Shown here piece by piece: positions 25,424 through 33,101 of a stretch of 64,000 nt of DNA. The stretch covers positions 1 to 64,000 of the IMG/VR virus record IMGVR_UViG_3300021963_008220. One strand, 5' to 3'. Within the stretch, counting starts at the first letter, position 1; the number at the start of each line of letters is the position of its first letter. This DNA is from a virus. The translations under genes and the position numbers were made by a program. The notes below the pieces were generated by a model. The model saw nothing but the letters and a program-made list of their open reading frames with translations, did not search any database and had not been told where the DNA came from.

Positions 25424-26350
25424 ATGTCCCAAAACATATCATTCGTAACAGTATCCGACGATAGATTCGGAAGGAAGGAAGGAAAATATTCAGCAACTCA
25501 GGATTTTATTTTGGACACATTCCGAAATTCACCTATGATATTTTCCAATTTTTTCTTCTGGAAATTTAATGATATACTGTCAACGGATTTCTATAAGGAA
25601 AATAAAAAGATGCTGGACAATCCAGATCCTTCCATGAATGGCAGGTGCTACAAACCTTTTACCATATTAGAAGCACTCAAGTCTATAGAAGATGGGGATT
25701 TTTTAATCTATAACGACGTTTCACCAGAGCATTGGAGAAATCTATCTTTTGACACCTCAATTTTTAGTTTAGATGTTATAAAGAATTTGTGCAGTTCAAA
25801 CGGAGGTATTCTCACTACAGAAAGCGTTTGGATAGTGGACAATGAGGTTGCACCCCACACTCACGAGAACTTTACAACAGAGGCTTGTATGAATAGAATG
25901 GGTATGCAGAAATATCGCCATTCGATACAGCACGCTTCGGGTATGATTGTTTTACAAAAATCTAAGAAGACGGTAGATTTCGTATCAGAGTGGTTAAAAT
26001 GGAATCTTATAGATGAGTGTGCTAGTTTGTGCTCATTAGACGAGCCGGTGAAAGATTTCTATGGTGTTGATGTGGGAAGCTGCGGTAAAGTCGGTCACAG
26101 ACACGATCAATCTATTTCTGGATTACTTCTAAACGATCTGAACGGAAAGATAGTTAGAAATCCGGGAGGATTTAACTTTTTAGATTTTTGTAGAAAAGAC
26201 TTTAATTACGAGTTCATCGAAACCAATCAAGGTCCAAGTGAGTATATCTACTGGAATACATTTGATGGTAGCAATTGGGTCTACTTGAAATCACCAAGAA
26301 ATAAAGAAACACAGGAAAGAATATCAACTGACCCTACAAATTTAAGATAA
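25424..26350 (+). CDS. Putative glycosyltransferase with HRHDQS motif
   Basis: The 308-residue product has a GT-A-like plan: SFVTVSDDRFGR at the start, DGDFLIYNDVSPE in the position of a nucleotide-sugar acidic motif, and GHRHDQSISGLLLND late, a motif common in bacterial nucleotide-sugar transferases that lack close GT family assignment. The gene sits directly in front of the polymerase C-part, with stop and start adjacent. The target could be a virion protein or modified DNA; the sequence does not decide. Confidence 0.6.
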   Translation: MSQNISFVTVSDDRFGRKEGKYSATQDFILDTFRNSPMIFSNFFFWKFNDILSTDFYKENKKMLDNPDPSMNGRCYKPFTILEALKSIEDGDFLIYNDVSPEHWRNLSFDTSIFSLDVIKNLCSSNGGILTTESVWIVDNEVAPHTHENFTTEACMNRMGMQKYRHSIQHASGMIVLQKSKKTVDFVSEWLKWNLIDECASLCSLDEPVKDFYGVDVGSCGKVGHRHDQSISGLLLNDLNGKIVRNPGGFNFLDFCRKDFNYEFIETNQGPSEYIYWNTFDGSNWVYLKSPRNKETQERISTDPTNLR

Positions 26351-27499
26351 ATGACGCCAGAGGAAATCAAGGAAATACAGGATAGAATAGAAAAACTTAC
26401 CTCATTAAAGAATGAGTTAAAGAATGAAGAACAGGCCATAAAATTAACGATGAACTCTATCTACGGAGCGATCGGTAACAACTGGTTTGTCTGTTTCAAT
26501 CCTGATGTAGCCGAAGCCGTTACTCTTCAGGGTCAAGATTTGATTAAGTATTCAGAGAAAGTGTTACATAAATACTTCCACGAATACTGGCATATTGATA
26601 AAGAGCTCCACGAGAAACTTGGACTCACCACAGTTAAGAAGGTTTCTAAACCTTTAGTTGTTTATGGCGACACCGATTCCAACTATGTAACTTTTCAGGA
26701 AGTGGTAGACTCATGCGATTGGCAAGGTGATCCCAAGGATTTCATTCTTAAATTAAATGAGTTTAGGCTGACTGAATATCTCAAGAATTGTTTTGAACAC
26801 TACTCTAAAAAATGGGGTACTCAAAACTACCAAGATTTTGAGATGGAGAATCTAGCCATAAATGGAATATTTTTAGGTAAAAAGAAATACGTGACCAACC
26901 TGGTTTATTCGGATGGAATCCACATGGATCCTTTATCCCAATTAAAAACAACAGGGGTGGAAATGATTAAAGGGGGAACACCTCCTTTCGTTAGGGAGAA
27001 ACTAATCTACCTTACTAAATTCATTTTCTCCAAAGGTCGCAGTTTCGAAATTAGGGAATTTGTTAAAGAACTTAAGGACATTAAGAGAGATTTTAAAATA
27101 CAAGAGCCTAGAAACATCTCAGCGGCAATAGCTATTAATAACTATGAGAAATACATACTAAATGACGTAACTGCATTAGAAGTTACTAAGGGATGCCCTA
27201 TTCAAGTTAGAGCTGCTGCTTATCACAACTATCTTCTGAATAAATCCAAGTACAAGGACAAATACCCGTTAATCAGAAGCGGAGAAAAAATCAATTACTA
27301 TTTTGTTAAAACCAAGTCTATTCTGGATAATAACGTTTTTGCATACTCTCAGGGAACCTATCCTTACGAATATGCTCCTCCAATTGATCATGATATGCAA
27401 TTCACTAAGACCATTTTGGATCCAATTAATCGATTCATCGAGGTTATGGGATACAATAGTATAAGTCCGAACTTATTCTTAATAAATGCTTTGTTTTAA
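26351..27499 (+). CDS. Family B DNA polymerase, C-terminal part (palm motifs B and C, thumb)
   Basis: The 382-residue product starts with a charged helix (EEIKEIQDRIEKLTSLK) and enters motif B at about residue 31, KLTMNSIYGAIGNNWF, then motif C YGDTDSNYV (~104) with the catalytic aspartates and ends LFLINALF, a hydrophobic tail like a clamp-binding peptide. It has no exonuclease and no motif A; these are in the product encoded at 9749. The breakpoint is in the fingers, between motifs A and B. The two pieces lie 15.2 kb apart on the same strand with eleven or so genes between. Confidence 0.95.
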   Translation: MTPEEIKEIQDRIEKLTSLKNELKNEEQAIKLTMNSIYGAIGNNWFVCFNPDVAEAVTLQGQDLIKYSEKVLHKYFHEYWHIDKELHEKLGLTTVKKVSKPLVVYGDTDSNYVTFQEVVDSCDWQGDPKDFILKLNEFRLTEYLKNCFEHYSKKWGTQNYQDFEMENLAINGIFLGKKKYVTNLVYSDGIHMDPLSQLKTTGVEMIKGGTPPFVREKLIYLTKFIFSKGRSFEIREFVKELKDIKRDFKIQEPRNISAAIAINNYEKYILNDVTALEVTKGCPIQVRAAAYHNYLLNKSKYKDKYPLIRSGEKINYYFVKTKSILDNNVFAYSQGTYPYEYAPPIDHDMQFTKTILDPINRFIEVMGYNSISPNLFLINALF

Positions 27500-27504
27500 T
27501 ATAT

Positions 27505-27720
27505 ATGGGGTTCAATAAAAGATACGTTCCGGAGCTAGATGTACTAATGGAGAGAAGAAAAAGATATGATTCAGACGAAGAATTTCTAAATTCTGTTGTG
27601 GGAAAGGCTGATGCACTAATAGGCTCCGTGCAATCGATGGAATACCTAGATTCCATCTACGAAAAAATAAGCTCAGATGGAGACAAAAACAACGGAAGCA
27701 AGCATACTGGACAATTATGA
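27505..27720 (+). CDS. Small acidic protein, unknown function
   Basis: The 71-residue product is charged and helical (ELDVLMERRKRYDSDEEFLN). It overlaps the next frame by 44 bp, which is unusual in this window; one of the two starts may be further in, but no better start is visible. Confidence 0.5.
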   Translation: MGFNKRYVPELDVLMERRKRYDSDEEFLNSVVGKADALIGSVQSMEYLDSIYEKISSDGDKNNGSKHTGQL

Positions 27721-27946
27721 TTCCTACAGAAATTTTATACTAGAAGAAGCTGAAATAGTTTTAAGGGAAAGAAAAAGGTTTGTCCAAACCGATTCAATAG
27801 CTTCAATAACAAAGCTTTTCAACCTGGACCAGATGATAGATTTCTTCTATCTGGAAGGAGAATATGAGATTGTTCAGGATTTAACTAATTTAAAAAGAGC
27901 TATTATGATTAAGCACTTTTTAAAGGGCCAGATAAGTGATATATAG
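27677..27946 (+). CDS. Small helical protein, distant member of the YE..YE family
   Basis: The 89-residue product contains MIDFFYLEGEYEIVQDLTNL, similar in pattern to the aromatic-E-E-YE-C phrase in the proteins encoded at 21490, 37026 and 37291, but with Val in place of Cys. All are short, acidic-basic helical proteins. Function unknown. Confidence 0.55.
   Translation: METKTTEASILDNYDSYRNFILEEAEIVLRERKRFVQTDSIASITKLFNLDQMIDFFYLEGEYEIVQDLTNLKRAIMIKHFLKGQISDI
27938..27945 (+). promoter_or_regulatory. GATATATA octamer before the RimK-like gene
   Basis: Spans the stop of the previous gene and lies 22 bases before ATG 27968, the same distance as upstream of the tagged genes at 5302 and 46555. 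Confidence 0.45.
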
Positions 27947-27967
27947 GGTATAAAATAAGAAACATTG

Positions 27968-29425
27968 ATGGCCGATAAAGTATTAGATTTTTGGTCCTTT
28001 TTGAATGAGTCAAAGGGGGAAACCACTAAGGTTATAGTTCTAACTGGGAATACGAAGGGAAGTAAGACTGCTAAATCCTTTGCAGAACAGTGTGAAAAAA
28101 GGGGAGCAGAATGCTATGTCGTAGATGTAAACCAAACAGTAATGGAAAAGGTTTACAACGGACACCTCTTAAAAACAGGAGAAGAGGGAATCTTGATAGA
28201 TCCAAATTCAACAGTAATCGTGCCTAGAAGAGGGGTTATCGAAAACTCTTACACTAAGCAGCTATTAGAACAACTGGAGGCTAATAGATATTTTACAGTA
28301 AACACATTAGAATCTATCGAGGTTTGTGAAAATAAATACACAACTTCTCAATATTTAGAGGAAGCGGGATTACCCGTACCTAAGTATGCTCTGGTACCAA
28401 ACGAGGATTTCTTAGATCAATCTTTAGAACAAATAGGCGGCAAATTCCCTATTATAATGAAGCTTTTATCGGGTACACAGGGTATAGGAGTTTCTATAGT
28501 GGATTCATACGCATCTCTAAAATCTGTTTACCAAACGATCAGAAAACTTGACGAAACAAGCGAAATCTTGGTTCAAGAAAAAATTGACTCCAACTTCGAT
28601 CTAAGAATCCAAGTTATTCTTAAAAACTTCGACCCTATAAATCCTTCAGTAGACAACTGCATAATCTTAGGCTCTATGAAAAGGGAAGCTGTTGAGAAGG
28701 ACTTTAGAACAAACTACTCATTAGGTGGTTCGGTTTCTAACTACGAAATACCGGAGGATCTAGTTGAAATAGCTTGTAAGGCAGCTAACGCAGTGGGATG
28801 TCACTGGTGTGGAGTTGATATAATGATTGACAAAAAATCTAAGAAGCCTTATATTTTGGAGGTAAACTCTTCTCCAGGAACGGAAGGTATATCTAAGGCA
28901 ATAGGAAAACCAATTGTAAATGACGTTTTAGATTACCTTTTAGATAAAGCTAATTGGAGCTACTCAAACCTAGAAATAGGATATCTAGAACAAATCACAG
29001 TACCAGGTATTGGAAATATGATAGCTAAATTTGACACTGGAAACGGTGCAAAATCTTGTACTATCCATGCAGATGAAATAGAGGAAAGAGGTAAGAAGCT
29101 TATCTGGTCAGTGGGAGGAAAAAAATTCGTAAATGACATCATAGGATATTCCGATGCTGAGGTTGGTAGGGATACCCACACTAGACCAATCATACAGACA
29201 AATCTTGAATTTAATGGTATCCTAGTACCTGATGTTAAAGTTTCACCAGTCGATAGAACCGAAAAGAGCACGCCTTTCTTAGCTAATAGAGCTTTTATGA
29301 AGAGATTAGGTCTTATAGTTAATCCAAACAAGGCATTCGTTGTTACTAACGAGCCTGAGGATAAATATAGCCCGGGCAAAGCAAAAGGTGAACAACACGC
29401 TGGAATCTACTTTGAAAATAAATAA
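27968..29425 (+). CDS. RimK-like ATP-grasp ligase fused to RimB-like (PF05618-type) protease domain, with capsid-targeting-type leader
   Basis: ATG 27968 is preferred to the TTG at 27965. The leader is MADKVLDFWSFLNESKGE. Residues ~20-315 are a RimK-type ATP-grasp enzyme: N-terminal domain with VPRRGVIEN, then GKFPIIMKLLSGTQGIGVSI, EILVQEKID, and GVDIMIDKKSKKPYILEVNS with metal-binding Glu and Asn. Residues ~340-485 match the retropepsin-like domain of the ATP-dependent zinc protease/RimB family: MIAKFDTGNGAKSCTIHA and FLANRAFMKRLGL. RimK adds glutamates to ribosomal protein S6, and RimB trims them in Pseudomonas. A tagged fusion could be injected to change host ribosomes, which is inference. 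Confidence 0.85.
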   Translation: MADKVLDFWSFLNESKGETTKVIVLTGNTKGSKTAKSFAEQCEKRGAECYVVDVNQTVMEKVYNGHLLKTGEEGILIDPNSTVIVPRRGVIENSYTKQLLEQLEANRYFTVNTLESIEVCENKYTTSQYLEEAGLPVPKYALVPNEDFLDQSLEQIGGKFPIIMKLLSGTQGIGVSIVDSYASLKSVYQTIRKLDETSEILVQEKIDSNFDLRIQVILKNFDPINPSVDNCIILGSMKREAVEKDFRTNYSLGGSVSNYEIPEDLVEIACKAANAVGCHWCGVDIMIDKKSKKPYILEVNSSPGTEGISKAIGKPIVNDVLDYLLDKANWSYSNLEIGYLEQITVPGIGNMIAKFDTGNGAKSCTIHADEIEERGKKLIWSVGGKKFVNDIIGYSDAEVGRDTHTRPIIQTNLEFNGILVPDVKVSPVDRTEKSTPFLANRAFMKRLGLIVNPNKAFVVTNEPEDKYSPGKAKGEQHAGIYFENK

Positions 29426-29431
29426 TAAAAT

Positions 29432-29614
29432 ATGAGCTCACAAGAAGAAAAATCAGAAAAAATACAAGTACTTCTATCTGAAGAGGATCTAACCGATCTT
29501 AGTAGAAAGATAGCTAAGGCTGCACTAGCAAAAGGTGAAGCACCTGTATCAATCTCTCACTATGTTAGAAGACTAATTAGAAGAGATTTGGGTAAAAGCA
29601 CAAGTAAGGATTAA
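29432..29614 (+). CDS. Small ribbon-helix-helix-like protein
   Basis: The 60-residue product reads KIQVLLSEEDLTDLSRKIAK then VSISHYVRRLIRRDL, a strand followed by two helices as in RHH/CopG DNA-binding proteins. It would act as a dimer, possibly as a transcription regulator. It lies 6 bp after the RimK-like gene. Confidence 0.6.
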   Translation: MSSQEEKSEKIQVLLSEEDLTDLSRKIAKAALAKGEAPVSISHYVRRLIRRDLGKSTSKD

Positions 29615-29934
29615 TTCTTACCGAAAAAGTCTTTGAATGATAATACTCTAGGTGAGGAATCACTTAGAGTATTTTTTTGCTCCGTTTCTTCCTCTTCCTC
29701 CGGATCTTCTATCCCATCAACTCCTTCTACCCCGGATTCTCCTGGAGAATCATGTCCAGTATCTTCTGGTTTTTTCCCTGATTCCTGACCTACCTCAACT
29801 TCAGCTGTCGAATCTTCCTCAGGTTCTATTTCAAGTTCATCCCAAGATCCTTGTCCTTCTTCCCTCCCAATTTCTGGGTTTAATTGTGATGTGTCTGGAG
29901 ATATCTCGTCCCCTGATAATTGTTCGCCTTCCAT
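29611..29934 (-). CDS. Highly acidic protein with C-terminal SFKDFFGKN motif
   Basis: The 107-residue product is dominated by Glu, Asp, Gly, Ser and Pro and is probably disordered. It ends VLSFKDFFGKN, a basic-aromatic tail resembling the N-terminal leaders and the C-terminal SYLDF tail of the protein encoded at 2667. Its 3' end contains a hairpin that can terminate the plus-strand RHH gene; the two genes overlap by 4 bp tail to tail. Low codon complexity makes the call less certain, but the conserved-looking tail supports it. Confidence 0.6.
   Translation of the reverse strand: MEGEQLSGDEISPDTSQLNPEIGREEGQGSWDELEIEPEEDSTAEVEVGQESGKKPEDTGHDSPGESGVEGVDGIEDPEEEEETEQKNTLSDSSPRVLSFKDFFGKN
29641..29678 (+). 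terminator. Terminator of the plus-strand operon, inside the convergent coding region
   Basis: AATACTCTA (29642-29650) pairs with TAGAGTATT and is followed by TTTTTT. The hairpin lies within codons of the minus-strand gene 29611-29934. Confidence 0.75.
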
Positions 29935-29951
29935 TTTAGTATAGTTTAGAT

Positions 29952-29959
29952 GATATATA
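29952..29959 (+). promoter_or_regulatory. GATATATA octamer before the 29964 gene
   Basis: Four bases before the ATG of a leader-bearing gene, in the divergent region between 29611-29934 (minus) and 29964 (plus). Confidence 0.4.
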
Positions 29960-29963
29960 TTAT

Positions 29964-30281
29964 ATGAAAAAAATACTGGAATTCTCCGACTATTTAGACG
30001 ATTTAGATTTAAGCCAGGAAGAGCAGGCGGAGATCAAGAATTGGATAAAGAAATACGAGAAGTATTTTAATTTCCACGATAGCGGTAACTTTATGGATTC
30101 TGTGGATCAAATAACAACCGACGCTTTAAATCAGCTTGGCATAGACAAATCTAAAAAAGACGAGGTTCAAAGCTATATAGAAAGCCTATACGATTTATCT
30201 GACGGTATATCTGTTATTATGGCACCAGAGCCAGAGATCAATTATAATGGTATTGATCAGGTTCAAAGATTCCAATATTAA
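29964..30281 (+). CDS. Leader-bearing acidic helical protein, unknown function
   Basis: The 105-residue product begins MKKILEFSDYLDDLDLSQEE, a leader-family variant rich in acid. The remainder is helical (KNWIKKYEKYFNF) with no known domain. Confidence 0.7.
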   Translation: MKKILEFSDYLDDLDLSQEEQAEIKNWIKKYEKYFNFHDSGNFMDSVDQITTDALNQLGIDKSKKDEVQSYIESLYDLSDGISVIMAPEPEINYNGIDQVQRFQY

Positions 30282-30335
30282 ATCTAATTTTTTCTTATAC
30301 GTCAAAGATATATTGTGGGATAATAAACCAGCAAT

Positions 30336-30548
30336 ATGTCACAACCGTCCCAAACATTCGATCAGAAACCACAGAAAATAGTTGGGGTCTACCTAACTGA
30401 ACTTGGCTTTGTAATGGCCAAGATTAAAATGTCAAATTCTACCCACATGAACGTTAAAATCGCTGATATTAACGATCTTCTCCCTCCTGAATTCGCCAGT
30501 TTGCCAATTGATCTTGATGACTGGAGATTTGTCCCCTGCTGTGAATAA
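30336..30548 (+). CDS. Small protein, unknown function
   Basis: The 70-residue product has a beta-rich centre (IVGVYLTELGFVMAKIKM) and ends in CCE. The start follows an A-rich leader. No family recognised. Confidence 0.55.
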   Translation: MSQPSQTFDQKPQKIVGVYLTELGFVMAKIKMSNSTHMNVKIADINDLLPPEFASLPIDLDDWRFVPCCE

Positions 30549-30560
30549 TCCGGATAAAAA

Positions 30561-30592
30561 TTTTTTTATCCCGGGTACAGAACATACATTTG
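30561..30592 (+). promoter_or_regulatory. Host-type promoter for the lysis-type genes
   Basis: T tract, CCG (30571-30573) and, 14 bases on, TACATTTG (30585-30592). Confidence 0.8.
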
Positions 30593-30617
30593 TACTAATC
30601 TTTAAAAAAAGAAAAAT

Positions 30618-30944
30618 ATGGAAAAGTACAATTTTAACTTGAAAGACTTTACTGAGAGGTTTAAGAAATTCTTCAGCAACCTGGGTAAAGTAGCCATTAT
30701 CGTAACTGCCATGGCATCCGGCTATGCTGCATCAGAGATCTATCATAGATACGAGACGACGGTCAGCAACCGTAAGATGTTTATGGTCAGATCCAAAGAA
30801 TTTACCAAGGTGTGGGCTAACGACAAGGAGGTTTTGATTCTCGACACAAAAACAGGAACTACCCAGATTTTCGAGATGGGTGTTTTCGATCCGATCTTCA
30901 ATTTCAGGGTTAATCAGATTTACAATGATCAAAAATCTAAGTAA
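30618..30944 (+). CDS. Small membrane-anchored protein, unknown function
   Basis: The 108-residue product has a single membrane segment (KVAIIVTAMASGYAASEIYH, ~27-46) and a C-terminal soluble beta-rich part. The stop overlaps the ATG of the lytic transglycosylase gene by one base. Adjacent to a muralytic enzyme, it could be a holin or accessory lysis protein, but this is context only. Confidence 0.6.
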   Translation: MEKYNFNLKDFTERFKKFFSNLGKVAIIVTAMASGYAASEIYHRYETTVSNRKMFMVRSKEFTKVWANDKEVLILDTKTGTTQIFEMGVFDPIFNFRVNQIYNDQKSK

Positions 30945-31465
30945 TGTTCAGAGGGATATACACGATCTTGGGAGCAATGATGCTGTCTATCCTTACTTTC
31001 TTCTATTTAGAAACTAGAGAAATAGAGACAGAGGAAAAGATAGCATTGAGAGGGAATCAGATAAACGAATCTTCCCCTCCTTGCCTTCAGATGTATTACC
31101 ACATCGAGAAATATTCTGAACAATACAGAATACCCAAGAACTATGCCTACGGCGTAGCATGGAAGGAAACAAGGTATGAAGGACCGTTCCAATGGAACTA
31201 TGACCACGAGAGGGAAAGCTCAGCAGGTGCGGTTGGTCCTATGCAGGTAATGCCTTCAACAGCAAGAATGATGTGGGACGGCAAAATGATCTACAAGAAA
31301 AATCTGAAATCTGACATAAGACTAAACGTCGAAACCAGCATGAAGCTTCTTAGACACCTTTACGACAAGTACCGTGATTGGAAATTGGTTTTCGGAGCTT
31401 ACAATACTGGCAGACCAATGGTAAACCAATATGCAATTGATGTTTATAATTATAGAATTAAATAA
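30944..31465 (+). CDS. SLT-type lytic transglycosylase with N-terminal membrane anchor
   Basis: The 173-residue product has an N-terminal hydrophobic segment (GIYTILGAMMLSILTFFYL) and a goose-lysozyme/SLT domain: AWKETRYEG with the catalytic Glu (~72), AVGPMQVMPSTARMMW, NVETSMKLLRHLYDKY and VFGAYNTGRPMV. It cleaves peptidoglycan between MurNAc and GlcNAc. The N-terminal segment could be an uncleaved or signal-arrest anchor, as in some phage endolysins. A role in lysis or in wall entry is likely. Confidence 0.88.
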   Translation: MFRGIYTILGAMMLSILTFFYLETREIETEEKIALRGNQINESSPPCLQMYYHIEKYSEQYRIPKNYAYGVAWKETRYEGPFQWNYDHERESSAGAVGPMQVMPSTARMMWDGKMIYKKNLKSDIRLNVETSMKLLRHLYDKYRDWKLVFGAYNTGRPMVNQYAIDVYNYRIK

Positions 31466-31473
31466 ATGAGGAC

Positions 31474-31539
31474 ATGACATTTTTTATAGTAGCTGCTCTT
31501 ATTATTATAGGCATTTGGCTTATGAGAGACGATGATTAA
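31474..31539 (+). CDS. 21-residue membrane peptide
   Basis: A short frame reads MTFFIVAALIIIGIWLMRDD(D), a single hydrophobic helix with an acidic end. It lies 8 bp after the transglycosylase gene and just before its terminator, so it may be a lysis accessory. Too short for certainty. Confidence 0.4.
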   Translation: MTFFIVAALIIIGIWLMRDDD

Positions 31540-31545
31540 AAGTAA

Positions 31546-31573
31546 AATCCAGATAATATCTGGATTTTTTTTT
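31546..31573 (+). terminator. Terminator of the lysis-type genes
   Basis: AATCCAGAT/ATCTGGATT with loop AAT and a long T run. Confidence 0.88.
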
Positions 31574-31616
31574 GCTCTTTGGTCTATAAAATAATAACTT
31601 AAAAATTAGAGACTCA

Positions 31617-32564
31617 GTGAGACCCGATAAAGCTCTTTACGTGGATTGGTACATGCCAAGAAAAAGAAGAGGCGTTTTAAGCAGATTTAAAAAGCCGTGG
31701 GAGATAGCAATGATTATAAGATCCGCTTATTTTTCAAAGGAGATTAACGGATTGAGCCCAGTTTTATATTGCGACCCTGAGATATACGAGTATTATAAAG
31801 AAACCGGATTGGACAAATGCTTTGATGAGGTTAGACCAGTTCTCCCTACTGAGGTTGATTTTGATCCTTCCATATTTTGGTCAGCCGGAAAATTTTTAGC
31901 TATTAGGGATATAGAAGAAAGTTTTTTTATGGTGGATCTGGATGCTGAGGTTAGGTTTGAAATTGATTTTTCTGGCTGTGACGTTTTTTGCTCCCATATA
32001 GAAGGCATAAATGATAGCGATCTTATTTACTATCCTAATCCCGAATATCTAGACCCCAATAGATATTTCTCTAGAACCTATGGTATTACCTGGGACAATA
32101 AAGCATATAACACATCTCTTCTTTATTTTAAGGATCTTAATAAGGCTAAGGAATATGCTAATGAGGCTTTGAACTTTATCGCTAGTATAGACAAGATAGA
32201 CCCAGCTTTTGAAAGAGGATACACACTCCTTGCAGAGCAAAGATACCTCTATGAATTCTGCAAAGATCAGAAAATGGAGGTAAGAACTCTAATCAGCGGT
32301 CTTTATAAAACTGAGGACAAGATAAGAAAAACCGGTTGCTATTTTGAGGATTCTAATGTGGATGAAATAAGTCAGAAGGGATTCCTTCACATTTGGGGAT
32401 TTAAGAACAAGATACATAATCTAGAAGAGGAAGAGCAAATTATATTTGGTCAGCTTATATCTTCAAGATTGAATCTCAAGGATCATATAATTGAATGCGT
32501 CAGAAAGAACAGGGAATTGTATGGACCCGAAACAAATAATTTACAATCTTCTATAGATACATAA
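31617..32564 (+). CDS. Putative GT-A glycosyltransferase
   Basis: The 315-residue product starts at GTG (MRPDKALYVDWYMPRK). It has PVLYCDPEIYEYYKE early, SFFMVDLDAEVRF with a DxD-type motif in the position expected for a GT-A fold, NTSLLYFKD and AEQRYLYEFCKDQ, all reminiscent of bacterial sugar transferases. No family is certain. Immediately followed by the tmRNA gene (5-base gap). Confidence 0.55.
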   Translation: MRPDKALYVDWYMPRKRRGVLSRFKKPWEIAMIIRSAYFSKEINGLSPVLYCDPEIYEYYKETGLDKCFDEVRPVLPTEVDFDPSIFWSAGKFLAIRDIEESFFMVDLDAEVRFEIDFSGCDVFCSHIEGINDSDLIYYPNPEYLDPNRYFSRTYGITWDNKAYNTSLLYFKDLNKAKEYANEALNFIASIDKIDPAFERGYTLLAEQRYLYEFCKDQKMEVRTLISGLYKTEDKIRKTGCYFEDSNVDEISQKGFLHIWGFKNKIHNLEEEEQIIFGQLISSRLNLKDHIIECVRKNRELYGPETNNLQSSIDT

Positions 32565-32569
32565 TAAAT

Positions 32570-33011
32570 GGGCCTAACCGGAATTGATCCGCAGGCGTAG
32601 TTCTTTGAATGCAGGCAGTGTTAGTATCGGAAACACTTAAATAACCTATACACGCTATAAATGGCAAAAAATCAGTTTGGGACGTTATCAACGCGTTTGG
32701 TACTCCTGTAAACGAGGTAGAGTACGCTTACGCTGCCTAACCTCCGGAGTCTCACTTACTCTGATTAAAAAATGTGAAACGGGAAAAAGGGTTAATAGTA
32801 CCACAATCCGACAACCATCAGTAACCCCGAAATACCCTTAAGATCGCTGTTAATGGAAGTCAAAAGTGGAGGATTAGTTCTCAGTAAACCGAACCACTAT
32901 AAAATAAGGGAATTGTGAAGTTTGTTCATTTAGAAAAATGATCTAAGCCTGTGAATGAGTTCTCTGAGTTAACTGAAGGAGACGAGGGTTCGAATCCCTC
33001 TAGGTCCACCA
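32570..33011 (+). ncRNA. ssrA: Phage-encoded transfer-messenger RNA (tmRNA)
   Basis: This fills the only stretch over 300 bp without a protein gene. The 5' GGGCCTA (32570-32576) pairs with TAGGTCC (33001-33007), giving a seven-pair tRNA-like acceptor stem (one G.U), followed by A and an encoded CCA. A T-arm GAGGG-TTCGAAT-CCCTC precedes it. The 5' side has GGAATTGAT, like the conserved GGATTCGAC of tmRNAs. In the middle a frame ends with AAC GAG GTA GAG TAC GCT TAC GCT GCC TAA, a degradation tag with the YAxAA end of bacterial tags. tmRNA rescues stalled ribosomes with SmpB; smpB is not in the window, so host SmpB would be needed. Confidence 0.92.
32708..32740 (+). other. tmRNA tag reading frame (VNEVEYAYAA)
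   Basis: Aligned with the E. coli tag ANDENYALAA, the frame reads VNEVEYAYAA and TAA. The resume codon would be GTA at 32708, but it could lie one or more codons upstream in the same frame. Confidence 0.75.
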
Positions 33012-33014
33012 TTA

Positions 33015-33046
33015 AATCCTTGCCAATCAATTGGCAAGGATTTTTT
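33015..33046 (+). terminator. Terminator of the tmRNA gene
   Basis: Perfect twelve-pair stem AATCCTTGCCAA/TTGGCAAGGATT with loop TCAA and T run, four bases after the CCA. Confidence 0.92.
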
Positions 33047-33067
33047 ATGAAACAAATTTTCCGGATT

Positions 33068-33075
33068 GATATATA
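33068..33075 (+). promoter_or_regulatory. GATATATA octamer before the 33102 gene
   Basis: 26 bases before the ATG; the gene is a membrane protein without the leader, so the octamer is not limited to tagged genes. Confidence 0.4.
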
Positions 33076-33101
33076 ATAATCACTAATTAAAAATCAAAAC
33101 T

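Noticed and set aside
11100-26400. Split intein joining the polymerase halves
   Set aside because: No intein splice residues or motifs at the end of the N-part (KKKIGKN) or the start of the C-part (MTPEEIK); the halves meet as plain helices.
32661-32711. Short frame MAKNQFGTLSTRLVLL inside the tmRNA
   Set aside because: It lies just before and into the tag region of a clear tmRNA, has no support as a protein and is probably chance.
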